From: Bacillota bacterium | GTDB taxonomy: Bacteria; Bacillota_E; Sulfobacillia; Sulfobacillales; Sulfobacillaceae | NCBI GenBank assembly: GCA_021802225.1 | Contig: JAKAAS010000036.1 | Span: 1 to 9,523 of the forward strand | Reading direction: 5' to 3' | DNA: 9,523 nt | Shown: in pieces, positions 1-6,708 of the stretch | How the letters are laid out: each line of letters starts with the position of its first letter | Position numbering within the stretch: the first letter of the stretch is position 1 | Notes under the pieces: generated by a model | Database searches by the model: none | Told to the model about the DNA's origin: nothing | The model's input: the letters and a program-made list of their open reading frames with translations, nothing else | Program-made: the position numbers and the translations under genes

Positions 1-942
1 TTGGTCAAGACGGCCCGCTACGCTTGGGTGCAGCTTGATAGCGGCTTCCACGGCTGTCTGCCCGTGGAATTCGGCAGGGTACGAGATTTTAAACAGCACA
101 TGCTCAATCACGTACGACCCCAAGGGCTGGCTGAGGCGTATGGGCTGGGAGTGCATGACCACATCATTAAATCCCCAGTGCGGCGCAGATAGGGCCGTAT
201 CATATCCCATTTCGTCTGCGAGGGCCATCAGGCTCAGGCGGACGCCGCGGCTGGTGGCGTCCGCTGCCGCCCAGGATTTGCGTGAGCCGGTGTTGGGCGC
301 ATGACGGTAGGTGCGTAGGCTGCCGTTGTCGATCCAGGCGTTAGACAGGGCGTGGATAATTTGATCCCGGGTGGCGCCGAGAAGGTGCGCGCTGACCGCG
401 GTGGAGGCGACCTTGACAAACAGGACATGGTCCAGGCCGACGCGGTTGAGACTGTTTTCCAGAGCCAGCATGCCTTGAATTTCGTGAGCTTGAATAATAG
501 CTGTCAGCACATCATGCATGGACAGCGCGGGGAGGCCGTTGAGAAGATTGTCACGGCTTTTCCAATCGGCAGAGGCCAAAATAGCGCCGATATTATCCGA
601 GGGGTGACCCCACTCTTGGGCCAGCCAGGTATCATTGTAATCCAGCCAGCGGTTCATGCAGCCGATATTGAAGGCGCCTTGTACGGGGTCGAGTTCGTAG
701 GGGAGCCCTGGCACCCGGGACCCGCCCGGAAATGTAGCGCCCGGAACGACGGGGCCCAGCAGTTTCCGGCATTCAGGGTAATTCAGCGCCAAAATGCCGG
801 AACCAATGGCGTCCATTAGCACCCAGTGGGCCATGGTGTAAGCCTCGCTGTGAACGATCGGCGTGGTTGTCACGTAATCGGCAATAGCCGTCAGGACAGA
901 ATCAATGGCGGCATTAGGAGAATCTGCGTCTTTCGTCGGCAC
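1..942 (-). CDS. prpD: 2-methylcitrate dehydratase, PrpD/MmgE family (3' end outside window)
   Basis: PrpD dehydrates 2-methylcitrate to 2-methyl-cis-aconitate in the cytoplasmic methylcitrate cycle that removes propionyl-CoA. The visible 314 residues are the N-terminal two thirds of a protein usually about 470-485 residues long. They show the family blocks [10 protein letters not shown] (about 55-64), the RWLDYNDTW / EWGHPSDN block (98-117), a [11 protein letters not shown] stretch (223-233) and a [13 protein letters not shown] stretch (285-297). I chose the GTG at 942-940 because an AAAGGA Shine-Dalgarno lies 9 nt upstream and the resulting start, [10 protein letters not shown], fits Bacillus MmgE. 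An in-frame ATG at 975-973 exists, but it lies inside a perfect palindrome and has no ribosome site. The gene follows prpC by 55 nt, so the two are probably co-transcribed; a prpB/mmgF lyase gene would be expected to the left. The reading frame is intact to base 1. Confidence 0.93.
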   Translation of the reverse strand, partial: MPTKDADSPNAAIDSVLTAIADYVTTTPIVHSEAYTMAHWVLMDAIGSGILALNYPECRKLLGPVVPGATFPGGSRVPGLPYELDPVQGAFNIGCMNRWLDYNDTWLAQEWGHPSDNIGAILASADWKSRDNLLNGLPALSMHDVLTAIIQAHEIQGMLALENSLNRVGLDHVLFVKVASTAVSAHLLGATRDQIIHALSNAWIDNGSLRTYRHAPNTGSRKSWAAADATSRGVRLSLMALADEMGYDTALSAPHWGFNDVVMHSQPIRLSQPLGSYVIEHVLFKISYPAEFHGQTAVEAAIKLHPSVAGRLDQ

Positions 943-960
943 AAAACCCAGTCCTTTCAG

Positions 961-988
961 GGCCCGCCCCGTCATGACGGGGCGGGCC
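961..988. repeat. perfect 28-bp GC-rich palindrome between prpC and prpD
   Basis: The left arm GGCCCGCCCCGTCA is the exact reverse complement of the right arm, giving a 14+14 bp palindrome with no mismatch. In RNA it can fold as an 11-bp, almost all G-C stem with a 6-nt loop. It has no T-tract on either strand, so it is not a standard intrinsic terminator. In the prpC-prpD transcript the stem ends 3 nt before the AAAGGA of prpD. It could therefore set the ratio of the two proteins, protect the upstream mRNA end, or act as a protein-binding site. The sequence is seen directly; the role is inferred. Confidence 0.8.
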
Positions 989-997
989 AGGGAGTGA

Positions 998-2110
998 TCA
1001 CGGGTGCAAGTTGCGGGGGCCCGTGTAGCGGACACGCGGCCGGAAAAGACGGTTATGGCCGTATTGCTCGCGGACGTGAGCGACCAGTCCAGCCGTGCGT
1101 GCCGCAAAAAATATGGGAGTATACAGGTCAATAGGCACACCCAGCAGATAGTACACGGGCGCCGCGTAATAATCGAGGTTGGGATACAACCCCTTTTCCC
1201 GCTGCATGACGGTCTCGCCGATGACGCACATATCGTAGAGTTCCTGATGGCCTTTGGTCGCCACCAGGCGTTTGAGAGAGTCCTTCATCAGCATGGCCCG
1301 GGGGTCCGGCTTTTTCATGTAGACGCGGTGGCCAAATCCCATGATGCGCTCCTTGCGCGCAAGTTTTGCCAGCAGTTGAGGCTCCACTTGATCGGGGGTC
1401 TTCATCTCCAGCAGCATCCGCATGACAGCCTCATTGGCTCCGCCATGCAGTGTGCCCTTCAGCGAGGCAACGGCTCCCACCAGAGCTCCGTACATATCCG
1501 AGAGGGTAGAGGCGATCACAATGGCGGTGAACGTGGAGTTGGGCATCTCGTGTTCGCTGTAAACGGTGAGCAGCTGGTCGAAGGCCCGCGCTTCGGTGTC
1601 GTCGGGAACCGTGCCCGTAATCATGGCCAGAAAGTTGGCGGCGTAAGGGAGTTCCGGATTGGGCATAACGATGGCCTCATGATTTTTGATGTGGTAGCTG
1701 TTAGCCACAATCACGGGCATGCGCGCCAATAGGGTCATGGCCTGCTCGGCTGTGCTTTGCGGGTCAAGGCGGCTCAGGGAGGTGTCAAAAGTTGCGAGTC
1801 CGGAGAGAGCCGTCCGCAGAGAATCCATCAAGTGAGGATGGGGTCCCAATGCTTTCATGATGGCAAAAATTTCATCCGGCACAGCCTGGCGTTCTGCTAG
1901 GCTGTGGGTGAATTGGTGGTACTCACTCGGCGACGGGAGATTCCCCTCCATTAGCAGGTGGGCGACTTTGAGGTAGTCCACGGTGTTGGCCAGTTCAATC
2001 AAGTCGTAGCCGCGGATGACGATTTGCTCCTGGTCAACGTCCAGGTAGGAGAGTGCAGTCTCGGTGGCAATAATTCCCTCCAGCCCGGGCCGGTATGTAT
2101 CTTCACTCAT
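998..2110 (-). CDS. prpC: 2-methylcitrate synthase / citrate synthase (MmgD-like)
   Basis: This 370-residue enzyme condenses propionyl-CoA (or acetyl-CoA) with oxaloacetate to form 2-methylcitrate (or citrate) in the cytoplasm. It is the short, type-I-like citrate synthase form. The N-terminal block [19 protein letters not shown] (6-24) and IRGYDLIEL (32-40) are followed by the oxaloacetate-binding [10 protein letters not shown] (H187) and the catalytic triad candidates H222 in LHGGANE, H261 in GFGHRVY and D313 in NLDYYAAP. The C-terminal [10 protein letters not shown] (353-362) supplies the substrate-binding arginines. The sequence closely resembles Bacillus MmgD, and the adjacent prpD supports the methylcitrate role over a TCA-cycle role, although such enzymes usually accept both acyl-CoAs. 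The ATG at 2110-2108 has GAGAGG 10 nt upstream, and a sigma-A-like promoter lies further upstream. No abnormality is seen. Confidence 0.95.
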   Translation of the reverse strand: MSEDTYRPGLEGIIATETALSYLDVDQEQIVIRGYDLIELANTVDYLKVAHLLMEGNLPSPSEYHQFTHSLAERQAVPDEIFAIMKALGPHPHLMDSLRTALSGLATFDTSLSRLDPQSTAEQAMTLLARMPVIVANSYHIKNHEAIVMPNPELPYAANFLAMITGTVPDDTEARAFDQLLTVYSEHEMPNSTFTAIVIASTLSDMYGALVGAVASLKGTLHGGANEAVMRMLLEMKTPDQVEPQLLAKLARKERIMGFGHRVYMKKPDPRAMLMKDSLKRLVATKGHQELYDMCVIGETVMQREKGLYPNLDYYAAPVYYLLGVPIDLYTPIFFAARTAGLVAHVREQYGHNRLFRPRVRYTGPRNLHP

Positions 2111-2162
2111 GCTGTCACATCCTCTCGTTTGGGCGGCTAGATTTCTACAGTCCGCTTAAGAT

Positions 2163-2192
2163 ATCATAGCCAGATTGTAACTCGATTGGCAA
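2163..2192 (-). promoter_or_regulatory. sigma-A-like promoter of prpC-prpD
   Basis: On the minus strand, TTGCCA (2192-2187) and TATGAT (2168-2163) are separated by 18 bp, upstream of prpC. The predicted start near 2156 gives a leader of about 45 nt. The region just upstream of the -35 (about 2200-2235) is unusually AT-rich for this window, which fits an UP-like element. No operator repeat was recognised. The prediction rests on consensus matching only. Confidence 0.55.
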
Positions 2193-2249
2193 AGGACCGC
2201 CTTATTCTTTCAATAATAGAAAAATCTCAATAAACAGGCAACAGAAGGT

Positions 2250-4643
2250 TTAAGGCTGCAAAACGACATCCACCGTCCCTGTCTGTTGTGAGAGATCCAC
2301 GGAAACGTAGGCAAAACGGGACTTCTCCCCCTTTTGAAGTACGCGCCCGTCCCCTTTGATGCGGGGCAAAACGCCGGGCGGAAGGGGACCAGCCTTCAGG
2401 ACGACAGGACCCGGGGGAACAAGGAAATCTCCTCCCTGCTGACGCGACCACCCAATGCGGAGCGTGCCCGCGCTTTCACGGACAGTGAACCGGATTATCA
2501 GGTAGTGCCCAGTACTGTACTGATTGGTATAGCCATCGTCGGCATAAAGGTCCAGAGCCCCGTCGCCAGGAAGCACCCAGATTGTGGCAGGCCATGGGCT
2601 GGTATGTCCCCATTCGGCTGTGGACTGAACTAGGTCGGCTAAGGGGAGAATGGCGCCCGCGCGGAGAAAGAGAGGAAGTTGGTCGAGGGGGGCCTCCACG
2701 GTCATACGCAGTGGACCCTCGAGCCACTGTCCCCGCCACGGATCATACCACCGCCCGGAGGGAAGAGATACTGGGCGCGAGACGGCGCCTTCTTCCACGA
2801 CAGGCGCCACCAGCATGGCGTCGCCAACAAAAAACTGGTCGTCCACGGTCATGAACTCGGGAGAGGGGTCATCCCAGAACATCGGGCGCATCATTGGCGT
2901 GCCAAAGAGATGCGCCTGGTATAACAGGGCGTACCAGTAAGGGAGCAGGCGGTACCGGTACTGGATGTAGCGCCGCGCGATGTCCAGCACTTCGTCCCCG
3001 AAGGACCAGGGTTCATGGCGGTCGGTGCCGATTGCGCTGTGGGCACGCACAAAGGGAAAGAACACCCCGGCCTGAATCCACCGCGCATAAAGCTCAGGGC
3101 TGGCATTGTCGAGAAATCCGGCAATGTCGGGACCGACCATCGGGATCCCGGACAATCCCAAATTGAGGCACATGGGAATAGCCATGGCCAAATGGTCCCA
3201 ACGGCTGGAGTTGTCCCCGGTCCACACCGCCGCGTAGCGCTGAATACCGCTGAAGCCTGAGCGGCTGAGAATAAAGGGGCGAGCGCCGCTAGACGCTAAA
3301 GCATCATAGGTGGCGTGGGCTTCCAGCAGAGCATACATATTGTGAACCAGGCGGTGCGGCAGTTCCTGGCCCCGGGCATGGTGAATGATGCCGCCTTCTT
3401 CATCGGGGTGGCAGGAAGTGCCGGCGCTTCCGTCTCCCCACCACGCCGGTTCATTCATGTCGTTCCAAATACCCCGGATCCCGGCTGTGACGAGCGCGTG
3501 GTGCAAACTGCCCCACCACTTCCGTGTTTCATCCTGTGCGAAATCAGGGAAAGCGCAGAGGCCTGGCCAGACCTGAGAATGAAATTCTTCCCCGTTGAGG
3601 TACTCCATAAAATGCCGGCCCTGGCGTCCTTCGGTATAGACGGAGTAGCTGGCGTCAGCCTTGACCCCCGGGTCAATGATGGAGACTACAGAGACACCCA
3701 ATTGCGACAGGGCGCTAGTCAATTCTTTAGGGTCAGGGAAGGTTTGTGGGTTGAACGTGAACACTCTGTAGCCGTCCATATAATCGATGTCGAGGTAGAT
3801 CACGTCAAGCGGCAGCGAATATTCGCGAAATGTCTGGGCCAGTTTGAGCACCTCGCTTTGGTTCATGTAACTGTAGCGGCTTTGCTGGAAGCCAAGCGCA
3901 TACTGGGGCGGCAGGGGAAATCGGCCGGTAATCGCAGTATATAAGCCGACAACATTTTGCGGTGTGGGGCCAGGAATGGAATAGAGGCTTAACGGCCCGT
4001 CATCCACCCCGATCCAGAGGGTGTCCAAAACGGTGGCGTCGAAATAGGTGCGGCCGCTGTTGGCCAGAAATACCCCGCGAAATCCGGCGCTCTGGCCCAG
4101 CAGCGCGAAGGGGATGGCTTGGTACAAGGGGTCGGTGTGGTCCTCGTGAGGCACGGCATCTGTCGCCCACTGGGTCCAGAACCTGCCCTTCTTATCAAGG
4201 CCGCCGACTTTTTCACCCAGACCGTACAGATGTTCTTGCGCGGAGGACTGCAATGCGCAGCGGAGATGGTGGTTGTGGCGGTAGAAATGGCTGTACGAAA
4301 ATACTGTGGTGAGAGTTTGCACGCGGATGATGCCTTCTTTGAGCACGTCGACGGTCATGGCGCCTCCAGAGAGCCGCCAGCCTGCGGCATTGCTCTCCAT
4401 AGTCATACGCGTCAGGGTTTCGGGCCAGGAGTACAGTTCACGGGTCAGCCAATCGTAGGCATCGGGGCCATTGTGCCATGTCAGGTGCACTACCCCGGAA
4501 TCTGCCAGACTCAGTTCCCAGCGGTCATCGTGGGCCTCGCCAGCAATGGTGGCGCGCTTGTGGTCGCTAGAAAGCGATAGGCTGCTGAATTGCGCACAAG
4601 TTAGGGGAATGTCTGGTGCAGATAGAGACTTCAAAGGTTTCAA
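2250..4643 (-). CDS. GH31 alpha-glucosidase, cytoplasmic
   Basis: This is a retaining glycoside hydrolase of family 31 that should release glucose from the non-reducing ends of alpha-linked oligosaccharides. From the TTG start at 4643 it has 797 residues. An N-terminal beta-sandwich carries LYGLGEK (about 139-145). The catalytic barrel follows, with YLDIDYMDGYRVFTF (D285, D287), the nucleophile D395 in WNDMNEP, the acid/base D477 in TGDNSS, GPDIAGF (D506) and FVRAHS (H535). C-terminal beta domains complete the fold. No signal peptide is seen. The open frame extends to an ATG at 4763, but that would add 40 unconserved-looking residues and contain the promoter. The TTG has AAGGAG 10 nt upstream, downstream of a good promoter. 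Alpha-glucosidase is preferred over alpha-xylosidase on general resemblance; the exact linkage preference is unknown. Confidence 0.92.
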   Translation of the reverse strand: MKPLKSLSAPDIPLTCAQFSSLSLSSDHKRATIAGEAHDDRWELSLADSGVVHLTWHNGPDAYDWLTRELYSWPETLTRMTMESNAAGWRLSGGAMTVDVLKEGIIRVQTLTTVFSYSHFYRHNHHLRCALQSSAQEHLYGLGEKVGGLDKKGRFWTQWATDAVPHEDHTDPLYQAIPFALLGQSAGFRGVFLANSGRTYFDATVLDTLWIGVDDGPLSLYSIPGPTPQNVVGLYTAITGRFPLPPQYALGFQQSRYSYMNQSEVLKLAQTFREYSLPLDVIYLDIDYMDGYRVFTFNPQTFPDPKELTSALSQLGVSVVSIIDPGVKADASYSVYTEGRQGRHFMEYLNGEEFHSQVWPGLCAFPDFAQDETRKWWGSLHHALVTAGIRGIWNDMNEPAWWGDGSAGTSCHPDEEGGIIHHARGQELPHRLVHNMYALLEAHATYDALASSGARPFILSRSGFSGIQRYAAVWTGDNSSRWDHLAMAIPMCLNLGLSGIPMVGPDIAGFLDNASPELYARWIQAGVFFPFVRAHSAIGTDRHEPWSFGDEVLDIARRYIQYRYRLLPYWYALLYQAHLFGTPMMRPMFWDDPSPEFMTVDDQFFVGDAMLVAPVVEEGAVSRPVSLPSGRWYDPWRGQWLEGPLRMTVEAPLDQLPLFLRAGAILPLADLVQSTAEWGHTSPWPATIWVLPGDGALDLYADDGYTNQYSTGHYLIIRFTVRESAGTLRIGWSRQQGGDFLVPPGPVVLKAGPLPPGVLPRIKGDGRVLQKGEKSRFAYVSVDLSQQTGTVDVVLQP

Positions 4644-4659
4644 CAGGGCTTCGCTCCTT
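4641..4659 (-). promoter_or_regulatory. ribosome binding site and TTG start of the glucosidase
   Basis: On the minus strand, TTAAGGAG ends at 4654, and 10 nt later comes TTG at 4643-4641. This is the only strong Shine-Dalgarno in the 5' part of the frame. Neither the ATG at 4763 nor the ATG at 4703 has one. A CTG at 4646-4644 is a less likely alternative. Confidence 0.65.
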
Positions 4660-4698
4660 AAATATCCGTCTGGTGATTCCGCTGGGTTGTTCCTTGAC

Positions 4699-4727
4699 AG
4701 CATACTATGGACGGCGGCAATAGCCAA
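4699..4727 (-). promoter_or_regulatory. promoter of the GH31 alpha-glucosidase
   Basis: On the minus strand, TTGGCT (4727-4722) is 17 bp from TATGCT (4704-4699). Transcription would start near 4692, leaving about 50 nt before the TTG start. The site lies inside the longest possible open frame, which supports the shorter glucosidase. Its -35 faces the plus-strand promoter about 15-20 bp away, so the two promoters share one compact control region. Confidence 0.5.
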
Positions 4728-4740
4728 ATATTGCCCACTG

Positions 4741-4770
4741 TTCGATCTCGCCGCCATCTGCATTTATAAT
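4741..4770 (+). promoter_or_regulatory. promoter of the cysQ-murQ operon
   Basis: A perfect TATAAT stands at 4765-4770. The best -35 is a weak TTCGAT at 4741-4746 with an 18-bp spacer, so an activator may be needed. Transcription from about 4777 gives a leader of about 75 nt before the ATG at 4852. The TATAAT lies over the ATG at 4763 that would otherwise start the opposite glucosidase frame. Confidence 0.5.
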
Positions 4771-4851
4771 GAGGGTGCGATGGAATTTATGGTGTTGGAG
4801 TCGGCCGGAGCTCTAGGCGCGCAGACGGGCCCATAGTGATGGGGTGAAGGG

Positions 4852-5658
4852 ATGGACAGTTTTGAAAAAATGGCTGAAACAGTCGTCGGGGCTGTGTCTC
4901 GGGCTCGGACGAAGATTTTGGATGTCATGGCCCAGCCGTTTGATGTGGAGTATAAAGAGGACCGGTCTCCCGTAACGGCGGCTGACATGGCGTCCCAAGA
5001 GGTGCTGGTGCGGGTCCTGCAAGACAGCTATCCCGATATTCCCATTATCTCGGAAGAGAAAGCCGCGGAGCCGTACGCGGTGCGGCGGCAGTGGGATCAG
5101 TTGTGGCTGCTCGACCCGCTGGACGGGACGAAAGAGTTTGTGCGCCGCAACGGGGAGTTCACGGTCAATGTGGCCTTGATTGTTGGTGAGCGCCCGGTGA
5201 TTGGTGTGTTGGATTGGCCGCAGGGCGGAATCACCTATGTGGCCGTAGCCGGAGCCGGCTCTTACCGCTTGAGCGGTGGGCACACGGCACGTATTCATAC
5301 CCGGCCCTTATCGTCCCCCTGCCGTGCGATTATCAGCCGCTCGCACCGGCAGAGCGAGGTGGACTGGCTTGACAGTGCGGGGCTTGGCGACCATTCTTTG
5401 CAGCTCATGGGCAGCGCGCTGAAATTTTGCCGCATTGCTGAGGGGGCGGCAGATATCTACCCCCGCCTGACACCCAATATGGAGTGGGACAGTGCAGCTG
5501 GCCAGCTGCTCATCGAAGAGGCGGGAGGGAAGGTGGTGGATTTCGCCGGAGAGCCTCTGCACTATAACAAGCAGGATTTGCACAACGGAGGATTTATTGC
5601 GGTCGGGGAATGGGAAACGTGGCACCAATACTTCCGCGGTCATAATCTATTACAATAA
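4852..5658 (+). CDS. cysQ: 3'(2'),5'-bisphosphate nucleotidase, CysQ-type
   Basis: This 268-residue protein belongs to the Li-sensitive, Mg-dependent phosphatase family (inositol monophosphatase fold). CysQ members dephosphorylate 3'-phosphoadenosine 5'-phosphate to AMP, which keeps sulfate assimilation and RNA turnover from being inhibited. The metal-binding motifs are all present: EDRSPVTAAD (36-45), SEE (E68, E69), the DPLDGT block (D88, D91, T93) and WDSAAG (D213). The long FVRRNGEFTVNVAL stretch after DPLDGT, the ISRSH motif (161-165) and SALKFCRIAEG (188-198) are typical of CysQ and speak against a plain inositol phosphatase. Start: ATG preceded by GGGGTG at 5 nt. It is the first gene of an apparent operon, with 21 nt to murQ. 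A sugar-phosphate phosphatase role related to the neighbour is possible but less likely. Confidence 0.88.
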   Translation: MDSFEKMAETVVGAVSRARTKILDVMAQPFDVEYKEDRSPVTAADMASQEVLVRVLQDSYPDIPIISEEKAAEPYAVRRQWDQLWLLDPLDGTKEFVRRNGEFTVNVALIVGERPVIGVLDWPQGGITYVAVAGAGSYRLSGGHTARIHTRPLSSPCRAIISRSHRQSEVDWLDSAGLGDHSLQLMGSALKFCRIAEGAADIYPRLTPNMEWDSAAGQLLIEEAGGKVVDFAGEPLHYNKQDLHNGGFIAVGEWETWHQYFRGHNLLQ

Positions 5659-5679
5659 CTAGCTCGGTGGAGGAACTTT

Positions 5680-6609
5680 ATGGAACCGGATAAAACGATT
5701 GAGCGTTTGCTGACAGAAGCATGGGACCGGACGATTCCTTCTCTGGAAACGCTGACTACAGTAGATATGCTGAAGGTGATGAATGCTGGTGACCAGACCG
5801 TTCCCCTCTTGGTCCGGGACCATCTCGCAGAGATCGCCGAGGCGGTGGATGCGATAAGCGACCGGCTAAGGCGCGGGGGCCGGATGTTTTACGTGGGCGC
5901 AGGAACCAGCGGCAGGCTGGGGATTCTTGATGCGGCCGAATGCCCGCCGACTTTTAACACAGATCCCGCCATGGTGCAGGCATTTATAGCAGGAGGACCT
6001 GCCGCCTTGGTTCATGCTGTCGAAGGCGCTGAAGACAGTGTAGAGGCAGGACAGGCGCAAATGCACGAGGCAGACGTTCATTCTCAGGATGTGGTTGTGG
6101 GCCTGTCTGCCTCCGGGAGAACACCGTTTGTGCTGGGGGCCCTGGCGGAAGGCAGGCGCCGGGGAGCCTGTACGGTCTCGGTAAGCGCTAATGCCGACCC
6201 GGAGGTCAAAGAATTCTCGGACATTGTCATAGCCATTCCCACCGGTGCCGAGGTCATTATGGGATCGACCCGGCTGAAAGCCGGCACGGCGACCAAACTG
6301 GTGCTGAACATGCTCACCACGGCTGCCATGGTGCGCCTGGGCAAAACATACCGGAACCTGATGGTGGATCTGAAAGCCACAAATTACAAACTGGTGGACC
6401 GGTCGCGGCGCATTGTGATGTTGGCCCTGGAGATAGATTATGACGCGGCGGCCGGTCTGTTGGACCACTGTGAGCAGGAGGTGAAGACGGCCATCGTGGC
6501 AGGGCTATTGAAGGTTAGCCCCGACAGTGCGCGCAAACTTTTGCGCCAACAGCAGGGAGCGCTTGCTGCGATTGTCAAAGGCGCTGGGGCCATATCTGGG
6601 AATTTGTAG
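5680..6609 (+). CDS. murQ: N-acetylmuramic acid 6-phosphate etherase MurQ
   Basis: MurQ cleaves the D-lactyl ether of MurNAc 6-phosphate to give GlcNAc 6-phosphate and D-lactate in the cytoplasm, a step of peptidoglycan recycling. The 309 residues carry a SIS domain and the family signatures GGRMFYVGAGTSGRLGILDAAECPPTF (about 66-92), AVEGAEDS (113-120), VVGLSASGRTPFVLG (about 139-153), MGSTRLKAGTATK, and NLMVDLKATNYKL. The two catalytic glutamates correspond to E87 and E118; the 31-residue gap matches that in known MurQ proteins. The N-terminus lacks the TEQRNP-like motif of Bacillus homologues and reads LTEAWDRTIPSLETLTTVDML instead. Start: ATG with GGAGGA 5 nt upstream. No MurNAc PTS transporter, MurR regulator or NagZ is visible nearby, so the source of MurNAc 6-phosphate must be encoded elsewhere. 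Confidence 0.95.
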   Translation: MEPDKTIERLLTEAWDRTIPSLETLTTVDMLKVMNAGDQTVPLLVRDHLAEIAEAVDAISDRLRRGGRMFYVGAGTSGRLGILDAAECPPTFNTDPAMVQAFIAGGPAALVHAVEGAEDSVEAGQAQMHEADVHSQDVVVGLSASGRTPFVLGALAEGRRRGACTVSVSANADPEVKEFSDIVIAIPTGAEVIMGSTRLKAGTATKLVLNMLTTAAMVRLGKTYRNLMVDLKATNYKLVDRSRRIVMLALEIDYDAAAGLLDHCEQEVKTAIVAGLLKVSPDSARKLLRQQQGALAAIVKGAGAISGNL

Positions 6610-6643
6610 CAGTTCGGCCGCAGTGCAGGATTTGTGTGACTTT

Positions 6644-6672
6644 TTGTCGAATCAATTACGGAATTGTGTAAA
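6644..6672 (+). promoter_or_regulatory. possible weak promoter and inverted repeat before the binding-protein gene
   Basis: The 99-nt gap after murQ is AT-rich. It holds TTGTCG (6644-6649), 17 bp, then TGTAAA (6667-6672), a moderate sigma-A-like match. Inside the spacer an inverted repeat, CAATT/AATTG with a 4-nt loop (6653-6666), could be an operator. A second small repeat, TTGC-TG-GCAA, follows at 6674-6683. Either read-through from murQ or separate initiation is possible. Confidence 0.3.
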
Positions 6673-6708
6673 TTTGCTGGCAATCCATATCCAAACAGGA
6701 GGCGAACG

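Noticed and set aside
352..819. 155-codon plus-strand open frame at the left end
   Set aside because: The minus strand here encodes an intact PrpD; the plus frame is a shadow.
961..988. Palindrome read as a Rho-independent terminator
   Set aside because: There is no T-run after the stem on either strand, and prpD lies immediately downstream in the same direction.
1004..1732. 242-codon plus-strand open frame opposite prpC
   Set aside because: It is antisense to a fully conserved citrate synthase and its translation shows no family features.
3315..3944. 209-codon plus-strand open frame inside the glucosidase gene
   Set aside because: It is the antisense shadow of the GH31 catalytic barrel, which contains clear active-site motifs on the minus strand.
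4644..4763. N-terminal extension of the glucosidase from the ATG at 4763
   Set aside because: It has no ribosome site, covers the likely promoter of the gene itself and the TATAAT of the divergent gene, and adds residues that do not look like a GH31 N-terminus.
4780..4836. 18-codon leader peptide before cysQ with a GAGGGTG-like ribosome site
   Set aside because: The predicted transcript would begin only a few bases before its ATG, and the peptide shows no attenuator-like codon run; kept as unproven.
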